DNA of 64,000 nt from assembly GCF_905147365.1 (NCBI RefSeq), contig NC_056409.1:2795001-2859000 (forward strand). Direction: 5' to 3'. The first letter of the stretch is position 1. Each line of letters starts with the position of its first letter. Both the position numbers and the translations under genes were made by a program. A model generated the notes under the pieces. It saw only the letters and a program-made list of their open reading frames with translations. It made no database searches and was not told the origin of the DNA. The DNA comes from Aricia agestis. Its lineage: Eukaryota > Arthropoda > Insecta > Lepidoptera > Lycaenidae. Positions 1-9,764 of the stretch are shown here, in pieces.

Positions 1-1040
1 AACTAACAACGAAAAATTTGATTTGATCTCAGGGGTGCCCGACAGACATGCTTAACTGTCTTGGGAGTTGAGTTGGGAGTTGGGACCCTCAACGAAATCA
101 TAAGAAAGAGTAGGAATTATTTCAAACTATAAGTATTCCCATACTTTTAGCTGTGATCATTTGTTGAATATTCATCCCTACGCGCTGCTTGTAGTGACTG
201 TCAAAGACCCTTAGCCCCCTCGCACTTGAGCGCGGATTATAGGCGAAAACATTACAGGGTTCATAATTTACGGCGCCGCCAGACGGATGGGACGAGAGAT
301 AAGGAACTCATTATAGAGAATTTAAAACTCCCTTTAATGATTTTTTTAGTTATTTATACGCTTTTATCTCGCAGGTAAAGTTTCGGAAAAGGTTTTTCGG
401 ATTTTATATGGGAGGTCGATGTGAAAAGGCCTCTTTTCACGTTGGACCATACTGGGTAAGGGGGCGTCCACAAATTACGTAAAGGTTATTTTTACATTTT
501 CTGACCCTATTGTTTTATCTTTACATGATTATGTAAAGGCAGAAAAAGCAGGACTATCCCAAATATGCGCGTTTATTTGCAATAAAATCACAGATACCTA
601 AAAGAATAGAACCACAACAACAGATTTTGTATACCGAATGTAAAGCTCCAGCTCTACAGTTGTATCTGGCCGATAAAAACTTTTATCATAAAACACACTT
701 AGAATTACTAATACTGAGCTAAAGGGCATTCTAACTGTCTAACTTAAATATTTATACTCCCGTAAACAACCAATAACTCGAGATTATCGAATACATAGTA
801 CTATCGATACAGTTGGCGTACGCGGTATGACCACAGGCTTCATAGATTTAATTTATCGTTAGAAGTATCAGAGACTGTTGATGAAAGATTTTTAATGCCA
901 CTGCGGTAGTGGTCTAGTGACCCTTAGAGGACCCGGTGAACTTTGCATCACTTCCCTCCTAAATAAACTTTCCCTGGACTTTCATAAACATATTTTCAAG
1001 ACTAAAATTAGCCAAATCGGTTCAGCCGGTCTCAAGATTA
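1..1040. other. Intergenic DNA, no gene seen
   Basis: AT-rich sequence with no coding frame of note. Around 457-545 a stretch beginning GGGGGCGTCCACAAATTACG looks like the end of a dispersed repeat, but a partner end was not found. Confidence 0.5.
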
Positions 1041-1176
1041 GGGACATCGCAGACGGCACGCTTTTTGTGTAAACGAGTCTGCGGCGCACATACAATCTGC
1101 ATGGCCGCGCCCGCGCCATGCAGATATGTGCGCCGCAGACTCGATCACACAAAGAGTGTGCCGTCTGCGATCTCCC
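1041..1176. mobile_element. Short palindromic MITE-like element
   Basis: Two arms (about 1041-1107 and 1113-1176) are near-perfect reverse complements around a GC-rich centre; the outer ends contain GCAGACGGCAC and its complement. There is no coding capacity beyond frames that merely read the palindrome. It directly abuts the TTAA element starting at 1177. Family not recognised. Confidence 0.7.
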
Positions 1177-1673
1177 TTAAGAGAATTCCACACCGCCGTT
1201 TTCCCATACAAACGCTGTCCCCTGTTTTCTCCCTGGATAATGCCGGTAGTGTTATGATTTTTTTCCTGAATATCTATGGCCACTATTAGCATGTCCCTAT
1301 GTTTTCTTTTTTTTCATATTTTTATTATTAAAAAAGATAAGAACGTTCAAAAACCCAAAAAAATGGCTAGAACAAAACTGGCTAGAATACAAAGACTTCT
1401 ATTTAAACTGATGCTAGAATATACAAAAAAAAATAAAACATAGGAACACAGCTCAAGCCTGGCTTTAATTCTTAATGAAAAAATTACTTAAATCGGTTAA
1501 GTTTTGGAGAAGGAATCAGCGGACAACGAATCGAAGATTTTCTGTTCTTTTATTAGAACTTTTGTCGTGTTGTCTCTATCGCGCTCTGCGATGGGAGACT
1601 TGAGATGGTGAGACAGCAATACATTTTCAAATACCTATTTTCAATTTCGCTCGTCCCTGGTGTATCCTCTTAA
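1177..1673 (+). mobile_element. TTAA-flanked MITE, copy 1
   Basis: About 497 bp bounded by TTAA on both sides (1177-1180 and 1670-1673). The ends are inverted repeats: the left end reads TTAAGAGAATTCCACACC and the complement of the right end reads TTAAGAGGATACACC. A second copy, similar along its whole length, lies at 43714-44206. TTAA target duplication is the signature of piggyBac-type transposition, so this is probably a non-autonomous piggyBac-class element; no transposase is present. Confidence 0.8.
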
Positions 1674-2329
1674 TATGGTCTTATTCAATTGATTTAAAGC
1701 CCAAAGCTCCCAAGTTTACAGACGAGTACCTCTGTTTTTAATTACGGCGGAATATTCTTTACCAACATTTAAATATGCTGACGACATTTAAAATTCTGTT
1801 TCGGCACTGAAATTTCCACCGCAGTGATAAACATGAATTAAGAAAATAAGGTTGCTTTTGTTTGAGGGGTTAATGGAGTTGGAGGCCGTTGGAAAAACGA
1901 CTTTAGTTTACTGTGATAAGGTGCTTTATTTGATTACGCGACGAGAGGAATGTACAGCAGATATTTTCATGTTCGCGTCTGCAATAGGTTTCTTTTGAGT
2001 TAGATTGGTGTATTTAGTGAGGATTATGTTTGTAATAATGGCAGCGATTTGCTTTTGTTTTTGTATTATTTTAAAAACGTTTCAGAAAGGGTGTAGACTG
2101 TAGACACAACTATTAAGGATTTTACGCTTGATGACATTAAGCTTCGTTATAATCATTATTTAATTGTAATTAGCAAGTGCTTACAACCTGAGTAAATTTC
2201 GATACAGGGTAGATTAAAATAAATCGTAAATCAGTGAGTATGCCGAACCGGACTTACCCTCAAACCAAACCTACCCTGATTTCTCATATAAATCAGTTAG
2301 ATTATACTTAGATATGTACAGGATATAAC
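1674..2329. other. Intergenic DNA, nothing recognised
   Basis: AT-rich, no long frame, no repeat partner found elsewhere in the window. Confidence 0.45.
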
Positions 2330-3037
2330 AACTGTGTCAACCCCCTGCTGAATATTTTATAATTAAGTACATCACATTTGGCGAATTTTGTAGGGAAATG
2401 AATTTTTTTTGGACTAAAAGTCGGCTATTTTTATTTCTAGTCTATACGCTTAAAACGAATTTTTGGTGACTAAAGAGGTTTTATTTCGGTGCACAATCAT
2501 CTGTCTACAGATGTAACAGAAGTTCAAAACTAAGTGATACTAGTTTTTTTTATTAAATCTTTTGTTTGGACTAACTTATAACTCTGGGGCGCTTGTCCAT
2601 GCAAATAACAAAAATATTACTATTTCAGCGCTGCTACTTTCACAATATATAATAGCTCCCACACAGATTTCGGTGACTGTGGCCGGTTTCATGTCGCCGG
2701 TCATGTCCCCTGTGCCCCCCCCCCCCCCTCCCCTCTTTCGGACCGGCGTTTACTTACATTTACGTACTTTCACAATGAACTCTATGCAAGGGACACATAC
2801 ATACCCTAAAATATTATTTTTATTTTTGTTACACTCTGTAGACAGATGATTATAGTCACCGAAAGGAAACCTCTTTATTCTCCAAAAATTCGTAATAAGC
2901 GTATGATTACCTCCGTAATGTACAGACTAGAAATATAGACTTTTAGTCCAAAAAAACCTCATTTCCCTACAAAATTCGCCAAATGTGATGTAATTATATC
3001 GCGTCATAAAATATTCAGCAGAGGGTTGACACAGTTG
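2330..3037. mobile_element. Foldback element with about 190-bp inverted arms
   Basis: The segment from about 2330 to 2512 is the diverged reverse complement of about 2837-3037. Both ends begin with CAACTGTGTCAACCC, and the arms share motifs such as CCTACAAAATTCGCC. The loop holds other repeat pieces (see 2510-2840). No coding capacity. Probably a large MITE whose centre was a landing site for later insertions. Confidence 0.75.
2510..2840. mobile_element. Degraded CAGGGTGTAAC-type MITE with SINE fragment, nested in foldback loop
   Basis: The ends resemble the TA-flanked MITE at 25495-25753 (ACTAAGTGATA near the left, GTTACACTCTGTA at the right). Inside, about 2650-2705 resembles the 3' part of the tRNA-type SINE at 53134-53660 (CGGTGAC, GGCC and GTTTCA in the same order). 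A run of C follows near 2717-2730. Boundaries are approximate. Confidence 0.5.
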
Positions 3038-3197
3038 AAGGTCGTAAAGGGATGCGTGACCGAGGCGGCCCTGAGCGGGTTGTTGACATGCGAACCTGGG
3101 TTCTTAGACTGTTGAACTCGACAAATTAGACAGGGAAGTTAAATATCAGAAGACTAGTTTAGTATGATGGATATTCTCTGAACTTGCGTTTCGAGCA

Positions 3198-3356
3198 TAC
3201 CGGAATACTTAGACAATTTGCTCACGATAAAATCGGCAGCGACAAAAATGGGGTTTGATATTATGCATCGCCAAGTTAATGTTTGCGATGCCTCATGTCA
3301 AATCCCATTTTCTGATTTGTAACTCTGCCAATACAAGTTGTCTAAGTACCCTGGTA
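3198..3356. mobile_element. TA-flanked palindromic MITE
   Basis: The left arm starting TACCGGAATACTTAGACAA matches the complement of the right arm ending TTGTCTAAGTACCCTGGTA. Inner arms carry matching GGGATTTGACAT-like blocks around GCATCGC. About 159 bp, non-coding. Confidence 0.65.
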
Positions 3357-3494
3357 TGACAATCGCATGCTCGGAGGCAGTCAGAATCCATCATCAGCAC
3401 TAATATAGGTGGCATCAAGATTGGTTCCTCGCACTATTTACTACCTCATGTGACAAAAGTATCAAGATAGTGTCGTATATTTTTACAATATAAT

Positions 3495-4171
3495 GTACTA
3501 GTTGTGCCCCGCGGTGTTACCCGCGGTTAAAGTGATTAAAGACTATGAAAATTACCAATAATAAGGTCAAAACGGGACGACACATGGTTCTATAACGGTT
3601 TATGGTAGTGATGATGATTAAGATGAAGATAATTTGCATAGTAGCATATGCTTTCCTCTCTTAAAACAACGTCGAAACTCCCAAACTTGTATCTATAAAG
3701 AGTCAGGAGTTCTCTCAGCACCTTTTGAACCATGGTATACCTTGGTGCAAAATCTTACTTGTTGGTAGCATATGCTTAGAATACTGCTCACGAAACCGAA
3801 TTCACCACATATTTCCATATAAATTTTGAGGAGTTCCCTCGATTACTTATGGATCTCTTCATTAGGTCACCACTTTTATGAATATGGTACCAAATTGGAA
3901 TGATTACCTATACACCAAAAGAAAAATTTTGAAAATCGGTTAGTACAACGGCGGAGTAATCGTTGAAGATAAAAAAACGAACATAACACCTGCTCCATTT
4001 CGAAAGTCGGTTAAAATTGTAGCCTATGTGTTAATATGATGTATAAGCTATATTATTGTAAAGTTTCATTAAAATCTGTTCAGTAGTTTTTGCGTGAAAG
4101 AGTAACAAACATCCATACATCCACACATCCATACATCCAAACAAACTTTCGCCTTTATAATATTAGTAGGA
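3495..4171 (+). mobile_element. Lepidopteran interspersed repeat (GCCCCGCGG...ATATTAGTAGGA), copy 1
   Basis: It begins GTGCCCCGCGGTG and ends CTTTATAATATTAGTAGGA, a 3' tail common to lepidopteran short retroposons. A full second copy, collinear over about 650 bp, lies at 45461-46110; more diverged relatives occupy 24590-25440. No coding capacity. Exact family name unknown. Confidence 0.7.
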
Positions 4172-4566
4172 AGTAGGACTACTCGTAGTAGGACTAGACG
4201 TTCCGCGCGGTTTCACTCGCGTAAATTAGGGATTTCACAGACATATAATGCCCGGTTCCAATATACACAAAACGAATCGTTTTGCTTACGGATGGTAGAT
4301 TCGAGGACGAGGCGTAACCCGAAAGTGTTTCTATAAAAAACGTTTCGTAAGCAAAGTTACCGTATGCTTGGTACCTGCGGATGGTAGGCGGTAGGGAGGG
4401 CTTTTATAACGGACCGTTAGGTTATTGTATGGGCATGGAAGCATGTGGCGTTTCTATAAATTATTTTGTTACGTCCAAGTTTACTAGACGTTAGTTGTTT
4501 ACATACCGCGCGAAATCAGGCGGTTGAACGTTGTTGTGTTCTTTAATATTGTGAGAAATACTCATT

Positions 4567-4740
4567 ATGTCTCATTCAGACAGTGATCAGACTGATCTTA
4601 GTGATCTAGAAATTTTATCAGACTGGAATGGATCTGATTCCGACGAAAATAGTGGTAACAATCATAGGATCATTCAGATTTTTAGCTTAGATTTCGACTG
4701 GATAAACCGTGCGTTGAAAGCTTACTTGCTGAAAATATAA
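4567..4740 (+). CDS. 57-residue acidic ORF inside DNA transposon, probable relic
   Basis: The frame starts ATG and reads MSHSDSDQTDLSDLEILSDW, then stays Ser/Asp/Glu-rich to about residue 34 before turning hydrophobic and stopping. Acidic N-termini like this occur in several transposase-associated proteins, so it may be the first exon of a once longer transposon protein. No domain recognised. A chance ORF cannot be excluded. Confidence 0.3.
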   Translation: MSHSDSDQTDLSDLEILSDWNGSDSDENSGNNHRIIQIFSLDFDWINRALKAYLLKI

Positions 4741-5276
4741 TATACCCTTACTTAAAAGTGAAGGGAACCTGCAGGTATGTATGTAGTGACTGTTTTAATT
4801 TGTTGCTTAAAAATAGAATGATCAAAATTATTTTACTTTTGGTGCCTGGAAAGGAACCTACTTACGATGCACAGTGTGATAAAAACCTCAATTTTGTTCC
4901 ACCTTGTTTTTCTTTCAAAATATTATAGTTGATAGCTATATAAACATTAGAGTAAAACTCCGAGATCGATATTCTTTGTAATTTTTTTTAAAGAGAGTCA
5001 AAGTTGGCCTTTATCCGGGTCATTTTGCAAAAAAATTTAATTTACAAAAAACTAATCAAGTAACATTATTTTTGTTTATACCAATTGAATAAACACTTAA
5101 TACTATACTTTTTTCCAAATTTGGTTAACCTACTGTGATCAAGTAGGGATATGTTAATTTATTTATTAATTTTAGATTTCATTATTTTAAGCATTTTAAA
5201 TTTTAATTTTAAATATTATTTTAAATGTCAAATCAATGATCACAGTATATAATAGGTATTTTGCGTTTTGTTCTCT

Positions 5277-5324
5277 TCGGCAATAATTGGTAAAACTTAC
5301 CAAGTTTTACCAATTATTGCCGAA
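5277..5324. repeat. Perfect hairpin inside DNA transposon
   Basis: Arms of about 22 nt (CGGCAATAATTGGTAAAACT and its complement) surround a 4-nt centre. It could be an internal structural feature of the element or a tiny inserted MITE. Confidence 0.7.
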
Positions 5325-5645
5325 CTACATTTTCTACTAAAATGTTTTTTTTCTTCATCGTAACAAACCAAATTAAATAAAACGCGGATTATTTAAGTGA
5401 TTATTAAAGTGATCAAGCCGTTAATAAACATTGGTTACCATAAATTTGAAATGAGTAGGGTTTTAATATCAAAACGAAGTATTACCGTCGGGAGGGCTTC
5501 GGTTAGCGCGTTACTAACGACTGTTCGTAGCAGGTAGAAGCTAAAATAACTTTGTGAAACGCCTTTAACGGTTCGTTACCCGTAAGTGTAAAACGTTTGG
5601 TAGCTGATGTACAGTGACGATTCGTTAGATATAGGAACCGGGCAT

Positions 5646-6117
5646 TAGTCCACAAAAAAAAGCCATGATTTTTCACGTGGTCTACTTTTTATCTGTGCCA
5701 AATAACAGAAAAATTGCTCTAGTAATTCGTGAGATAAGCCCTTTCAAATAATTTCCCCCGTTTTTTCCACCTTTTTCTCTATTTCTTCGCTCTTATTAGT
5801 CTTGGCGTGATAAAATATGGCATAAAGCCTTCCTCGATAAATAACAACGATAAATAATAATCTAAACACTGAAATAATTTTTCAAATCGGACCAGTACTT
5901 CCTGAGATTAGCGCGTTCAAACAAACAAACAAACTCTTCCGCTTTATAATATTAGCATAGATATTATGTACTTACTAGCTGTTTCCCACGACTTCGTATG
6001 CAAAGTAAAATCCCAAAGGAATTAAAAAGTAAAAAAAGTAGCTTAATATGTCCATCCCCATGGTCTCTACATCTGCACTAAATTTTATCTAAATCGGTCC
6101 AGCCGTTCTCATGTATA
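5646..6117 (+). mobile_element. Fragments of short retroposons
   Basis: The tail near 5925-5955 reads CTTTATAATATTAGCATAG, and a new head starts near 5975 (ACTAGCTGTTTCCCACGACT). The second piece is cut at 6118 by a MITE. Both are typical of lepidopteran short interspersed elements; no coding sequence. Confidence 0.5.
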
Positions 6118-6340
6118 CAGGGTGTAACAAAAATAAGTGATAATACTTTAGGGTGCGTACGTGTTCCTTGTAGAGAGTTCACTGTGAAGTAGCAGATCAG
6201 AAAGACGAAATTTTTTTTTACTTTTGTATGAGCAAGGGCCCAAGCGTCACGAGTTTCCCCATACAGAACTGAAAACATTTTTGGTCTTTTGGCGCTGCTA
6301 CTTTCACAGTGAACTCTCAAAGAACACGTACACAGTGTAA
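6118..6340 (+). mobile_element. CAGGGTGTAAC MITE, right end lost
   Basis: It starts TACAGGGTGTAACAAAAATA exactly as the intact copies at 25495 and 33368. The central palindrome with GCGCTGCTACTTTCACAGTG is present, but the right inverted repeat is degenerate after about 6335. Confidence 0.7.
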
Positions 6341-6740
6341 ATGTCGATGAAATAAGTATTGATTTTTATATACCTATTTATGTAATATTATTTAGTAAGA
6401 TTTTCGTAAAAGTTTAAGGTTTTTGAACGCAACTCGCAACACTAGAGTTGCATTATGCGTGTAATTTTGTGAGTTATGTTGTGTGTCCTTGGGTGGCGTC
6501 TTTCGCTTTCATCTGGATCAGGAGATTCTTCTACTCTTTTCTTAATTATTTGATCATGAATCAAGGTGATTTTCATAGAAATATACTAAAAACTATTGAA
6601 AGCTTTTAGAGGATCAAAATTATTATAATCTCTTCTCAGATTACGTTCAAATATGTAGTTGGTATTATTAGAAATACGCAAGTACAGAAAAAAAAACCTG
6701 TGTTATTAAAATTATTTTATCCCGTAACTCTAATTGTGCC
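6341..6740. other. Intergenic DNA, nothing recognised
   Basis: No gene, no clear repeat. Confidence 0.4.
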
Positions 6741-7056
6741 CAGGGACTCAAGGTATCTCGCGGCCCCCCGAATAGCGGGGTGGTGTCGGGTCTGTAGATG
6801 ATCGCTGGTAGAGTTGCGGTAGGTTGCGATGAGTGGAGCACCATGGGGTTTTAGTGGGTAGACAGGAGTCCCACATAACCCGGCCGATATCCCCAATTTG
6901 CCGGGGATACGTAAAGCATTTCCCCATGTTAAGAAAAAGGACTCAATGTATCTCCATACCAAATTTCAGCAAAATCGGTTCATCGGTTTGGGCGTGAAGA
7001 GGTAACAGCAGTCTGTTAACAGACAGACACTTTCGCATATTTTATAATATTAGTAT
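6741..7056 (-). mobile_element. Helitron-like short element, diverged
   Basis: In reverse orientation it carries the block order of the family seen at 9305-9505: AATATTATAAAATATGCGAAAG, the CTGTTACCTCTTCACGCC block, a GAACCGATTTTGCTGAAATT block and GGTATGGAGATAC. The distal part is rearranged with GC-rich sequence and the CTAG end is not preserved. Confidence 0.6.
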
Positions 7057-7594
7057 AAGAAAAGTCTCTGAGGCCCAAGAGAGTAAATTATTACCTATGA
7101 GTCGAGAATCCAGACCAACCCACCCTTTCCAGTTTTATTTTTATAATCTCAACTTTTCATAAAGTAAATTGTGAATCTGATATTGCTTTTGGAAGGCTAA
7201 TTTATGAAATTATTATTTAAGTTTCGATAAATTTTATTGACTTATGTCAAATCATTATTAGCCGTGATTGGCTGGGCTTGATGTTACTCGACCGAATTAC
7301 GTAAGTAAGTAATTTACCGATAATTTCTCTTAACTATTATCTGAAATTATCACTTATAATATTTCGTAGCATTATTACATTAATACCTCAATCGTGGGAA
7401 TCGCAGACACAAAAGATTTTCAATTGTTATGCGACAGCCGGTTGCCGTTTGTGGACGTGATTAATACCCATCAATCCCCAAACGGCACCCGGCTGAAAAA
7501 GTAAGTAAGTAAATTAGGTAAAGTACTAATAATATCCGCCGTACTGAAACAAAAAATAGACAATATTTAAATATAATATTTTCAGTTTGTTTGT
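7057..7594. other. Intergenic DNA with a small hairpin
   Basis: No gene. Around 7434-7497 GACAGCCGGTTGCCGTTTG pairs imperfectly with CAAACGGCACCCGGCTG, giving a possible 60-bp hairpin. Confidence 0.4.
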
Positions 7595-7663
7595 TTATCT
7601 AAAGAATTTTCCAAGGATAGAAATGGGTATTCCATTTCTATCCTTGGAAAATTCTTTAGATAA
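7595..7663. repeat. Perfect 33-bp-arm hairpin
   Basis: The left arm (TTATCTAAAGAATTTTCCAA then GGATAGAAATGG) is mirrored exactly by the right arm around a 5-nt centre. Identity between arms suggests recent origin or a structure that is preserved. Confidence 0.8.
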
Positions 7664-8214
7664 ATATATCAGTGTTTTAATAAGCTTATATTGTAGGATA
7701 TTTTGTTAAACTATCTCATTATACCGTTATTATGAAGCTTAATTAATTTAGTGCTAATAAATGCCGCGCCAAAGCCAACTAAACCGGCTTAGAATTTTAT
7801 TAAAACTGGGCCAAGACAGAGTCGTACACTTAAAATATTTAAAAAAATAATCTGTCAAAATTGCTTTGCTTTCCTGTTTTGGTATACATGCTTTGAAAAA
7901 CCATGTGCGAGTCATGCTTCGGCAAGAATGGATTGGCTTTACTGGGTCTATAACACCACATAAAACTGCCTCACATAAAACCGCCTTGAAACGTCGTTTA
8001 CGTTGTGTTTCTGTCAGTTTGAGTAAGTTAACCATTTACTGCCCGAAATCTACGCTTTCCACGACAAAGACTGTCCTATGTAATATAACATTAATACGTC
8101 TTTCAGTGTTGCAATACCAATATTTTTCAAAATCAGTTTAGTGGTATTAATATATATTCTGTGGTATAGGCGGGAATAGGTAATAATAATAATTAATAAG
8201 TACTATCAGAGAAG
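7664..8214. other. Intergenic DNA, nothing recognised
   Basis: Overlapping opposite-strand frames of about 90 codons occur here but show no recognisable protein; no repeat partner found. Confidence 0.4.
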
Positions 8215-8385
8215 TAAATTCCTAGGCAGATGGGGGACCTACGTTATAGACTGGTCGCGTTACGTCAAAGTTCAAACCGAGTCGGCAGATCACAACATTC
8301 AATGTTGTGATCTGCCGACTCGGTTTGAACTTTGACATGATCCGACCAAATGACGTTGGTCTGTCAACTGCCTACGAATCAATTT
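8215..8385. mobile_element. Palindromic MITE with perfect core
   Basis: The core 8268-8334 has 33-bp perfect arms (CAAAGTTCAAACCGAGTCGG outward). The outer part is an imperfect inverted repeat ending near TTCCTAGGCAGAT and GCCTACGAATCAA. Scattered related fragments with GACCAAAT-ACGTAGGT and CCTAGGAATCAA occur near 11230, 11985, 12225, 41262 and 52545. Confidence 0.7.
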
Positions 8386-8456
8386 CCTCGATGGTATATG
8401 AAGATTCATTAAAATGGAACTACCTAACTTTGTTTTTACCTGTCTACATTTTCATC

Positions 8457-8786
8457 ATTTTTTTATGAAATAAGGGGGCAAACGAGCTAACGGGTAACAT
8501 GACGGAAAGCAACTTCCGTCGCCCATGGACACTCGCAGCTTCAGAAGAGCTGCAGGTGCATTGCCGGCCTTTCAAGAGGGAATAGGGTAATAGGGTAGGG
8601 GAGGATAGTTAACGGAAGGGAATAGGGGAGGGTAGGGAAGGAAATAGGGAAGACCGTAGGGCCTCCGGTAAACTCACTCACTCGGCGAAACACAGCGCAG
8701 GCGCTGTTTCACGCCGGTTTTATGTGAGCCCATGGTATTTCTCCAGTCGAGCCGGCCCATTTGTGCCGAAGCATGGCTCTCTCACG
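8457..8786 (-). mobile_element. SINE-like element sharing a LINE 3' tail, copy 1
   Basis: On the minus strand it runs from GAGAGAGCCATGCTTCGGCA to GTTTGCCCCCTTATTTCAT and a poly-A. Sister copies are 32254-32587, 34552-34891 and 51019-51353. The middle is a purine/pyrimidine-biased stretch of CCCTACCCT-like repeats. The last 120 bp match the 3' end of the LINE fragment at 60405-61138, implying parasitism of that LINE's machinery or derivation from it. Confidence 0.75.
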
Positions 8787-9304
8787 ATTACAATTGCAAA
8801 TTATTCTAGCTTTCCTAACTCCTAAAACTCTCTTCATTCTCAAAACGTAGCATTAACTTATCCCAAAATAATCCCTCCTTGATTGGAACTAACTCTGGTG
8901 GAAGTTTGTAGTTTGATTGAAAATAATCCGCAAGATATGAGGCTCGTATGCCTCGAGTTTCCCAACTACCAAGTTTACCGACTCAAATAATTCCTCCTAC
9001 CTGTTTAACATACTCCACGGGAGAATTTGTTATTATAATAATATGACGATGAATATTAGCAGAGACAAAATTATGGAATCAGAAAATTGTTTAAGTCGTT
9101 CAACAAGAAAAATAGATTTAACAGGACTCAACAAGTTTATTAATTAATTGCATAAATTGTGTTAACCACTTTTCACTTAATAAAATTTTATAATAAGTAC
9201 AAGAACAATTTCAATAAAATTAAATAACAAAGTTTTAATAAAATGCGAATCATGATTACCTACATCACTTCTGAATTTTTCATCACTTCTGACTACTTAA
9301 TAAT
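8787..9304. other. Intergenic DNA, nothing recognised
   Basis: AT-rich, no gene or repeat identified. Confidence 0.4.
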
Positions 9305-9505
9305 AATAATAGTATAAATGCAAAAGTGTGTTTGTCTGTCTGTTACCTCTTCACGCCCAAACCGCTGAACCGATTTTGCTGAAATTTGGCATGGAGATAT
9401 TTTGAGTCCCGGGAAAGGACATAGGATACTTTTTATCCCGGAAAAATGTACGGTTCCCGCGCGATGAACGAATTTCGGCGCAACGGAGTTGCGGGCATCA
9501 TCTAG
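9305..9505 (+). mobile_element. Helitron-like short element, near full length
   Basis: It has the order GTATAAATGCAAAAGTGTG, the CTGTCTGTTACCTCTTCACG block, GAACCGATTTTGCTGAAATT, TCCCGGGAAAGGACATAGGA, TCCCGGAAAAATGTACGG, then the small hairpin GCAACGGAGTTGC and the end GGGCATCATCTAG followed by T. A 3' hairpin followed by CTAG at an A/T junction is the Helitron signature; short non-autonomous Helitron-like repeats of this kind (Lep1 type) are known from Lepidoptera. No coding capacity. Confidence 0.75.
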
Positions 9506-9612
9506 TTACTTATATAATAAGGGTATAACATTATAAATTTTGTCAGAAGAAGAATCACATAGAAATCACTCTAGATGTAGTACTAATAAAGCCTTAAATT
9601 TTTTTCAAAGGG
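9506..9612 (-). other. Putative 3' UTR of the JHBP-like gene
   Basis: Sequence immediately after the stop codon. No canonical AATAAA is seen on the minus strand in the first 100 nt, so the cleavage site is unknown. A Helitron-like element ends at 9505, so the UTR either is short or runs into it. Confidence 0.4.
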
Positions 9613-9764
9613 TCAAAATTTAATGAAGTCCTCCAAGGGTCTCCCGATCAGGTACTGGTTGAAGATGTCGTGCTGCTTCCTGATGATGGCCGTCCACACG
9701 GAGTCCTGCGTCGCCGCCGCCACCCTCTTGTAGTTGTCTTTCATGTACTGGTTCGCCATGTTCA
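9613..9764 (-). CDS. JHBP-like gene, exon 5 (terminal)
   Basis: The acceptor reads GATTCCAG then TGAACATGGCG; the leading TG completes the split ATG codon 180. It encodes residues 181-229, including NQYMKDNYKRVAAATQDSVW and the end LEDFIKF, then TGA. Codons are GC3-rich, unlike the surrounding AT-rich DNA. Confidence 0.9.

Larger units (their letters stand above)
4248..5645. mobile_element. 1.4-kb DNA transposon with TA target duplication
   Basis: The terminal inverted repeats start ATGCCCGGTTCC on both ends (left 4248, complement of right ending 5645), each flanked by TA. Subterminal blocks containing AACGAATCG and GGGAGGGCTT recur at the two ends. The interior is mostly AT-rich; only a short acidic reading frame (4567-4740) survives and no transposase catalytic domain is visible, so this is a non-autonomous derivative. 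Superfamily undetermined. Confidence 0.65.
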
